The notes below the pieces were generated by a model that was not told the DNA's origin, did no database searches, and saw nothing but the letters and a program-made list of their open reading frames with translations. A stretch of 64,000 bases of DNA from Paenibacillus sp. CC-CFT747. GTDB lineage: Bacteria > Bacillota > Bacilli > Paenibacillales > NBRC-103111. This document shows positions 57,868 through 64,000 of the stretch, one piece after another (position 1 is the first letter of the stretch; every line of letters begins with the position of its first letter). The position numbers were made by a program, and so were the translations under genes. The stretch covers positions 5,875,501 through 5,939,500 of the forward strand of contig CP106741.1 of the NCBI GenBank assembly GCA_030323305.1, in the 5' to 3' direction.

Positions 57868-59969
57868 AGCTCCTCCACCTTCAACGTCTTGAAGAAGGTG
57901 CGTGCCGCCCCCAAGGTGCTCACTCCATACATGCCGTAACCGAACCGGCTGTCCTCGGTGCGCAGGACCTCTTCGCCGTCAATATGCAGAGTGATGACCG
58001 AGCCGGCGGCGGTAAGCTTCAGCTCGTAATCGCGGTCGAAGGTCCACTCATAGGGACAGCTTGCCAGCTTATGGAACCCGGAATCGTTAACATAGAGCGA
58101 AACCCCGTTCTCCCCGTCCAAACCGGCATGGTACCCCCGCATGGCTCCTTGGGCGCGGACCGCCAGCATATGGGAATAACCGTTTTGCGGATTAACCGTT
58201 ACCGTCAAGGAATAATCGTCGGAGAAGTAATTACCGGCATAAGCCTCACTCGGCTCGGCCGTCATCAGGTACATCGAGCCGTCGGTCAGACTCCAGGCCC
58301 CGTGGTTATGGGAGAAAGGCGTCACGCAGCCGAAGCTCATCTGCTGCTTGCCGAAATCAACGGAGTATTTGGCTTTTCCGTAAATACGGAACTCATCGAG
58401 GAAGAGGCGGCCCAAGCTCTTCGGCTTGCGGGTGGAGTAGGCTTCCAGAACGAGGCCCACCTCGTCAATCAGTTCTCCATCCGTATCCGGGATCGTAAAC
58501 TCCACCTCCAGCCACTCTCCGTTAATGAGCTTGCGGTAGCCTTGGAGAACCTCTTTTTTGCTTTTGGCCAGCCGGATATAAGGGGCGAAGCCCATCGTCT
58601 CGTTACCGCTCCACTGGTCGAGATATAGCTTCATGGATACCGTTTGACCGGAATAGGCCCGGGGAGAGAAGGTCGGCGTGTACCGCTCGTCACTGAAATC
58701 GTCTCTTGTGTAGAACGGCTTATAGTAGATTTTCGACTGTTCTCCGCGGGTCATGCGGTCGAACAGGATCTCCAGCGAGCCCGTTCCTTTGTAAGCTTTT
58801 TCCGTGGAATGCTTGGCCCGGCAGAAGAACGGATCAGAAATTCGGATGTTATGGGTCGAGCCCGGCAGCTCAAAATCGAAATAAAGATCACGCTCGGTAA
58901 AGCTGTCCTGCAATTCGGAAGGACAAGGCTCCCCTGCGAGCCGGTAACCTAGAATCGCCAGCTCTTTCGCATAAGTCGGAATGTCCAATATGTTTAGGAA
59001 GCCGGAGATGCCCGACATCACGATGGCGTCATTGATGGGAGCGCGGTATTTCTCAGCGATTCCCTTGAGCCCGCAGGCTACCCCCAAGACCGTGCCTACA
59101 TTCCCGGCATTGCAATCCGTATCCCAGCCGCACATGGTCGCAATCTCCACCGTCCGGTTGAAATCTCCCTGCCCGTAAATCATGGCCAAGATGCAGACAC
59201 CGGCATTGGGAATCATGTGGCAGACGCCTTTGTATTTGTCATAGCCCCAGTTCCGCTCCAGCATGTCCCGGCACGCCCGCCAGTCGTCCGGATGCTCCGC
59301 ATGAAAGGCGAGCACGGCCTCCGCTACTTTTTTGTACAGCGAGTCCGGGGGCACTTGAGCCAACCCGGCTTCCAGAATTTCCCCAATGTCGGCCGTTTCA
59401 AAGGCTTTGGAAATGGCGGCACAGAAGAAGCGCGCGCCCCAAACCCCTTCCCCGTCATGCGACACCCTCGCGGCCGCCTCGCCATAATCAGCCGCTTTCT
59501 TCGGGTTACCCGGGTTCACCAGGCCCCAGGTGTCGATAAAAATTTGGCCGCCGATCTGCTCCGCAATGATCCTCCCGTTTTGCCGGATGGAGCCGGACTG
59601 GGGAGCCGGGATGCCGTTCTTCAGGTTGATATAAGCCGTATGCTCCGTGCTGACCCCGTACCCGCCCCACCAGAACATCCCGATGCCTTCGCGCGCATAA
59701 TTCAGCCAGGCCCGCGCCACGTCGTTCGGGGTCACGTCCCGGTCCCTGGCATCGTCATAAAGAGCACGCAGGAAATAGTACGGCCCGTTCGCATCATCAT
59801 CCGCCGCAAAATTTTTGAATTCCTTCACATAATCCGTAATCTCGCCGTAGGTTTGCTGTATTCTTTCATAAGTCCAGATGGTCGGTTCCACCGGAGCCCC
59901 CAGCCTTATGCCAATATTCATCCCCAGGTAACCTGCATAAATCTTTTCCAAGTATTGGTCAGGAATCAA
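57864..59969 (-). CDS. ADP-ribosylglycohydrolase-fold protein with C-terminal beta-sandwich domains
   Basis: Intact, 701 residues. A TTG start at 59969 after GGAGAG overlaps the upstream ARH stop. Residues 1 to about 350 form the all-helical ARH fold (YAGYLGMNIGIRLGAPVEPT). Metal-site residues are AADDDANGPYYF in place of the usual TDDT, and GWDTDCNAGNVGTVLG (DTD site). Residues about 365-530 and 540-700 look like two concanavalin/carbohydrate-binding sandwiches (DFELPGSTHNIRISDP; YSHMLAVRAQGAMRGYHAGL). No signal peptide. The fold cleaves N- or O-ribosyl bonds in characterised members. The added sugar-binding-like domains and importer context suggest a small-molecule or oligosaccharide substrate rather than a protein. 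Substrate unknown. Confidence 0.85.
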   Translation of the reverse strand: MIPDQYLEKIYAGYLGMNIGIRLGAPVEPTIWTYERIQQTYGEITDYVKEFKNFAADDDANGPYYFLRALYDDARDRDVTPNDVARAWLNYAREGIGMFWWGGYGVSTEHTAYINLKNGIPAPQSGSIRQNGRIIAEQIGGQIFIDTWGLVNPGNPKKAADYGEAAARVSHDGEGVWGARFFCAAISKAFETADIGEILEAGLAQVPPDSLYKKVAEAVLAFHAEHPDDWRACRDMLERNWGYDKYKGVCHMIPNAGVCILAMIYGQGDFNRTVEIATMCGWDTDCNAGNVGTVLGVACGLKGIAEKYRAPINDAIVMSGISGFLNILDIPTYAKELAILGYRLAGEPCPSELQDSFTERDLYFDFELPGSTHNIRISDPFFCRAKHSTEKAYKGTGSLEILFDRMTRGEQSKIYYKPFYTRDDFSDERYTPTFSPRAYSGQTVSMKLYLDQWSGNETMGFAPYIRLAKSKKEVLQGYRKLINGEWLEVEFTIPDTDGELIDEVGLVLEAYSTRKPKSLGRLFLDEFRIYGKAKYSVDFGKQQMSFGCVTPFSHNHGAWSLTDGSMYLMTAEPSEAYAGNYFSDDYSLTVTVNPQNGYSHMLAVRAQGAMRGYHAGLDGENGVSLYVNDSGFHKLASCPYEWTFDRDYELKLTAAGSVITLHIDGEEVLRTEDSRFGYGMYGVSTLGAARTFFKTLKVEEL

Positions 59970-61144
59970 TCTTCTCTCCGCCCTTCCTCTTCTATATTCA
60001 GCTGCCGGCCCCTCGCAGTGCTTCTCTCGAGATCCTTGCGGATAATGGCAGCCGCCGTCTCGGCAAAGCGGCTGCTGTGCCCCTCCAGGTCCTGCCTGCT
60101 CGCTGTCTCCAGCTGTTCCTTCTCTTCGCGTGGAATGGCCTCTCCGCCGTGCATCGCCCCCAGAATGGCCCCGATCATGACCCCGATCGAGTCCGTATCC
60201 CGTCCGGAGCTTACGCCGTCCTTGACACTTTCCATAAAGTCCCCCTCATGCAGAACCAAATAACCAAGAGCAAGAGGAAGCTCTTCAATCGAGAACAAGC
60301 GGCTCGGGGTGTAATGATTGGACGGAACACCGACTTTGTCCAGACTCCGGTTAATGTCGTCCCCCATCGGCGAATAGCGGGCAATCGCCCCGTGAAACCT
60401 ACGGACCACTTCTTCCCGGTCTTCCTTCCCGCCCCGCAGGCTTAACGCTATCTCGCAAATGTCCTGGATGGCCCTCTTGGTGCCGTCCTTGGCAAACTCC
60501 CAAGCGGTATCCGCAATATCCTCCGCCGTGACATCCGGCTCGAATGCCTTGGCCACACAGCAGGCCATAACCCCCGCCGCCTCCAGACCGTAGCTCACCT
60601 GGTGGCCGGAAGCAAACAAAATCGCTTCGTCATAAGCGCCCTTCGGATTGCAGGCATTCACGATGCCGATGGGAGCCATATACATGGCCGCACCACAGTT
60701 GACCATGTTTCCGTAGCCGCCCTCCCGAGGCTCGCAGTTGGCGAGAACATGCCGGTTGAACAGATGCTTCTCGGGATAGAACAGCCGGTCCAGAATGAGC
60801 GCTTCCTTTCCCATTTCCGGGATGTAGCAAGGCCGGAAGGCGATTTCCTTCATGAATTCATTCGCCAAGTCATAGGCGTCCAGGTGTCTTCTTTCCGTTT
60901 CATACACCCTCATCAGCGCGAGCGTCATCAAGGTATCGTCCGTCACAATGCCGTTGCCTCTCATTCGGCCCAGTCTTTTATCCTCCGGCCAATCGGCCTT
61001 CCACCACCTCGTATTGACCGTTTCCACTCTTCCATACATGTCCCTGATTTCCCGGTAAGGCATTTTCTCCACAACAGCTCCAAGAGCATCCCCGAAAGCC
61101 GTACCGAAGACCACTCCCCTTACCCTCTCTGCAAAAGAAACCAC
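59966..61144 (-). CDS. ADP-ribosylglycohydrolase family protein
   Basis: Intact, 392 residues from a GTG start at 61144 (VSFAERVRGVVFGTAFGD) that has GGAGG seven bases upstream; a start 21 bases earlier would lie before that site. The two-metal active site is canonical: GNGIVTDDTLMTLAL and SSGRDTDSIGVMIGAILG. Helical single-domain ARH/DraG fold. Enzymes of this fold split the bond between ribose C1 and its partner. It is the first enzyme gene after the binding protein and coupled to the two-domain ARH protein. Confidence 0.9.
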   Translation of the reverse strand: MVSFAERVRGVVFGTAFGDALGAVVEKMPYREIRDMYGRVETVNTRWWKADWPEDKRLGRMRGNGIVTDDTLMTLALMRVYETERRHLDAYDLANEFMKEIAFRPCYIPEMGKEALILDRLFYPEKHLFNRHVLANCEPREGGYGNMVNCGAAMYMAPIGIVNACNPKGAYDEAILFASGHQVSYGLEAAGVMACCVAKAFEPDVTAEDIADTAWEFAKDGTKRAIQDICEIALSLRGGKEDREEVVRRFHGAIARYSPMGDDINRSLDKVGVPSNHYTPSRLFSIEELPLALGYLVLHEGDFMESVKDGVSSGRDTDSIGVMIGAILGAMHGGEAIPREEKEQLETASRQDLEGHSSRFAETAAAIIRKDLERSTARGRQLNIEEEGRRED

Positions 61145-61163
61145 TCCGTTCCCTCCTGTCACC

Positions 61164-61214
61164 ATCCCCGCAAAAGGCGTAACCCGGACTCCCGGTTGAA
61201 TCCTTTGCGGGGAC
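61164..61214 (-). terminator. Strong stem-loop between binding-protein and ARH genes
   Basis: Outer arms GTCCCCGCAAAGG / CCTTTTGCGGGGAT (12-13 bp with one bulge) and an inner ACCGGGAGTCCGGGT stem. There is no T tract on the minus strand, so it is more likely an mRNA stabiliser or attenuator than a full terminator. Confidence 0.6.
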
Positions 61215-61233
61215 GGTAGTTTGCGGAAAGTCT

Positions 61234-62715
61234 TTACTTAATCGTTTTGTTCGCGTAATCCGTAACGTCCTTGCCGCCTGCCGCATTCCAGTCGGCTACG
61301 AACTTGTCGAAGTCGGCGGCCGTTTTCTTTCCGGTGACCATGTTGGCCGCAAATTCCTTGTAAACGGCGTTCGCCGCATCCCACTTAGAAGCAAGGTCAG
61401 ACGGTATGACGAACGAATTGTCCTTCGTGGACATGGAGGTAAACATCTCCAGCGATTTCATCGCCGGCTCGGTCAGATAAGGCGTCGACGGGTCCATAGG
61501 GGCTTTGAAATTCGTGATCGACTCGACGAAATTAGGATACCAGGCGGCAAATTTGTCCGTAAGCTTGATTTTGCCGTTAGCCGTCGTATATTCCGATCCC
61601 TCGATGCCGATCTTGTCGATAATCTGGCCTTTCTCCCCGGCCATGTATTCCAGCACGGCGAAGGCCATGTCCTTGTTCTTGGAGGTTTTGGAAACGGCCC
61701 AGCCGCGGCTTTCCTTCGAAACGTCAACCGGGGTATAGCCCTGCGCCTTGCCCTTGGCGGGAGGAAGCGGAACGACCTTGGCTCCTGCACCGTTCTGGCT
61801 TATCGCTTTGGTATTGTAGACGTCGATGACCTTGCCCTGGCTGCCCGCAATAATGCCGGCCTGGCCGTCATAAAACGCTTTTTCCTTCGTGTCCCACTTC
61901 TTGGTCAGGAATTCGGGATCGAGCAGGCCTTCCTTGTACAGCTTCGCATAGAAGTCGAGCTTCTCCTTCTCCGCCTGCGTCGTTTTGCCGTACGAGTATT
62001 TCCCGTCTGCGCCTTTGATCCAAGTGGAAGTCAATCCGAACGACTGCCCGAACATCGAATCCAGCTCGTCGATCGTGCCCGCCGTGGTATACGCGTATTT
62101 CACGCCGGCCTTCTCCTTCAACTCCTTGAAGAACTTATAGTAGTTATCGGTGGTCGGGTTCGCTATCGCTTCTTTGCCGGAAGGGCTTTGTCCAGAATAT
62201 CCTGCCGGACGACCGGAACAGCGCTGATCGGCGGTGACAACCACAGCAGGTACGGATAATTCTTCATCCGCTCTTTGTTATAGTCGTTAAGGGAAGCCTT
62301 GATGTTGGTCGACTTGTCGACGTAAGGGGTCAGGTCCTCCAGAATCTTCTGCGTGATGGCGAAGTTGTAGTCTCCCCCTGGAAGTAGATCAAATCCGGAA
62401 TGTTTCCGCTTTGGAGAATGAGACCGAGCTTCTCGGAATAAGTGCCGCTTTGAACAGGCAGAACCTGCAGCTTCACGTTCTTTCCGTCCGCCTTCATGGC
62501 CTCCTCAATCGCTTTCACCTTACGCTGGACGTTAGCATCCTCCGGCTGGAAGTCCTTGCTCACGACCGTAAGGGTAACCGGCTGGCTGCCGCCTGTTTCC
62601 GCTGCCGATCCGCCCGGTGCCGGAGAAGCGCCCCCGCTCGTTTTGTTTCCCCCGTGCTGCAAGCCGTGGTCACCGTCATGAGAATCGCAGCGAGCGTGAC
62701 AAGCTTTTTGTTCAT
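61234..62715 (-). CDS. CUT1 extracellular solute-binding lipoprotein, three frameshifts
   Basis: About 494 residues after repair. Start at 62715 with GGGAGG upstream. Lipobox TTACSTG (Cys 19), then a Gly/Ser/Pro linker and a LplA-type binding fold: VTLTVVSKDFQPEDANVQRK, SEKLGLILQSGNIPDLIYFQ, ANPTTDNYYKFFKELKEKAG, SFGLTSTWIKGADGKYSYGK, and AFAVLEYMAGEKGQIIDKIG. Breaks lie near 62651 (CCCCC), 62375 (CCCCC) and 62178. Receptor of the importer whose permeases lie upstream. The ligand is probably a ribosylated compound, judged by the downstream enzymes. Confidence 0.87.
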
Positions 62716-62742
62716 CTTTGTTTCCTCCCTTTTGTGGTTGCT

Positions 62743-63624
62743 TTATTCTTTAACGCCGCCATCCATTACCCCTTTGGTGTAATACTTCAGGATGATGGGA
62801 TAGAGCATAAGAATCGGAATCATGGCTATCACGATCGTAGCCGCTTTCAGGGAACCAAAGTCGAGCTGGGCGATCCCGCTGTTCTTAAGCAGCTCGGCCG
62901 CATCAATCATCGCCGTCGTGTCCCTCTCTACAATGAACTGGCGCAGAAGCACCTGCAGCACTGTGTGATCCCGGCTGGACAGGAAGATACTCGATTTGAA
63001 GAACTCGTTCCAGCGGGCTACGGCATAAAACATACCGATGGTTAATAGCGGGATCCTCGACAGGGGAGCACGATCCGGGTAAAGAGCTTGACATGGCCGG
63101 CCCCGTCGATTTTGGCCGCTTCCAGCAGGGAATCCGGGATCTCCTCGATAAATCTCATCATGATGATCAAGTAAAAGACGTTAATCGTCCGGTACAGGAC
63201 CATCGCCCACAGGTTGTCGAGCAGCCCCAGCGATTTGATGACCATATACTCCGGAACGATTCCCGGCTCGAAAATCATGATGACAATCAGGAAGACCATC
63301 AGGGGCGTCTTGCCGATGAGCTTTTTCGGGTCAGCACATAGGCGGACATCGTGGTAAACAGAAGACTTAACAGGGTGCCCGTCACGGTAATGAACAAGGA
63401 ATTCATCACGGCGCGGACAATGATCGGGTTATGAAGCACCACCTCGAAATTGATGAGCGAGAATCCCCTCGGCAGGACCTCGTATCCGCGAAGCAGATGC
63501 ACCTGATTCGGATGGGAAAGCGATTTGGCGAAGAGATTGACGATCGGCACGAACATGGACAGCGTCATAAGGCTCAGAAGGAGCGCCAGAATCGTCTTGG
63601 AAACGGTTATTTTTTTCCTGTCAT
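62743..63624 (-). CDS. CUT1 carbohydrate ABC permease (LplC/YtcP type), three frameshifts
   Basis: About 294 residues after repair. Start at 63624 (MTGKKITVSKTILALLL) with AGGAGG five bases upstream. Six membrane segments; EAA loop LLEAAKIDGAGHVKLFTRIV; C-terminus IILKYYTKGVMDGGVKE. Breaks lie near 63613 (seven T on plus, at codon 5), 63324 (TTTTT) and 63064 (GGGG). It forms the channel with the LplB-type partner upstream. Confidence 0.86.
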
Positions 63625-63633
63625 AGCATCCTC

Positions 63634-64000
63634 CTACCAGGCGCCTTTGGAAGTCAGCTTCTTGGAAATAAAATGGGTCGAGAGCACCAGGATGACCCCA
63701 ATCACGCTCTTGAACAGATTGGCAGCGGTTGCAAAAGAGTACTGGCTGTTGATCAAGCCGATGCGGTATACGTAGGTATCGATAACGTCGATGCTGGAAT
63801 TCACGGAGTCGTTCGTAAAGTTCAGAATCTGATCCAGTCCGGCGTTCATGATGAACCCGACATTCAGGGTAAAGATCGTAACCATGGGGATGTACAGGTG
63901 AGGCAGAATGATGCGGGTCATGATGTGCCACCGGTTGGCTCCATCGACATAGGCCGCTTCGTACAGGCTCGGGTTGATTCCCATAATCGCCGCGAAGAAA
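63634..64000 (-). CDS. CUT1 carbohydrate ABC permease (LplB type), cut by window edge
   Basis: C-terminal 121 residues only; the start lies to the right of the window. EAA loop SLYEAAYVDGANRWHIMTRI, then membrane segments (MVTIFTLNVGFIMNAGLDQI, FKSVIGVILVLSTHFISKK) ending KLTSKGAW. First visible gene of the importer/ARH operon. Nine bases separate it from the next permease start. Confidence 0.88.
   Translation of the reverse strand, partial: FFAAIMGINPSLYEAAYVDGANRWHIMTRIILPHLYIPMVTIFTLNVGFIMNAGLDQILNFTNDSVNSSIDVIDTYVYRIGLINSQYSFATAANLFKSVIGVILVLSTHFISKKLTSKGAW

Noticed and set aside
1-64000. CRISPR arrays, insertion sequences, prophage, tRNA or rRNA genes
   Set aside because: I looked for regular repeats, transposase or integrase motifs and tRNA-like cloverleafs and found none that could be supported.

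Overview
The window looks like the chromosome of a GC-rich, spore-former-type Firmicute, most likely Paenibacillus or a close relative in Paenibacillaceae. The reasons are strong GGAGG ribosome sites, lipobox-type binding proteins, ABC sugar importers that lack their own ATPase, YesM/YesN-type regulation, GlnR/TnrA boxes, and a very large plant-polysaccharide locus. No tRNA, rRNA, transposase or CRISPR array was recognised.

Layout. (1) 1-4027, minus strand: binding protein and two permeases of an Opp/Dpp-type importer, with an AraC regulator upstream (4370-5245). (2) 5414-7586: an M15 peptidase and an intact soluble PAS histidine kinase. (3) 7969-10628: an overlapping operon of an AraC regulator, a GAF protein with a degenerate histidine-kinase core, and a small unknown protein. 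It is divergent from a Gfo/Idh/MocA oxidoreductase (10760-12048) across an inverted-repeat operator. (4) 12126-40902: a pectin (rhamnogalacturonan I) utilisation locus. It holds the YesM/YesN two-component system, the YesOPQ importer, a second CUT1 importer with a membrane AraC regulator, a secreted PL11 lyase, a YetA/PL26-like exolyase, two GH105 unsaturated-uronyl hydrolases, a GH42 beta-galactosidase, a YesT-like esterase, a YesU homologue, a cytosolic NodB-type deacetylase, a cytosolic beta-propeller, an ASRT-domain protein and a possible mutarotase-like protein. (5) 41231-51332: urease ureABC-F-G-D divergent from a urea importer urtABCDE. Two perfect GlnR/TnrA boxes lie in the shared promoter region. 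No ureE is present, and UreG carries a five-histidine N-terminus. (6) 51534-55873: FabF divergent from an MmyB-type regulator, then a chemoreceptor. (7) 56052-64000, minus strand: a CUT1 importer, two ADP-ribosylglycohydrolase-fold proteins (one with C-terminal beta-sandwich domains), a ribokinase and an esterase. This looks like a pathway for taking up and splitting a ribosylated compound.

How the genes work together: secreted lyase cuts rhamnogalacturonan, importers take up oligomers (probably powered by a shared MsmX-type ATPase encoded elsewhere), and cytosolic hydrolases, esterases and exolyase finish them under YesMN and AraC control. Urea uptake and hydrolysis form a nitrogen-controlled pair.

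Reading caution: I infer 46 single-base losses in 29 genes. Adding one base, nearly always in a short homopolymer, restores a full family-length protein in every case. They are most likely sequencing errors, so these genes are annotated as whole CDSs with the break positions given.
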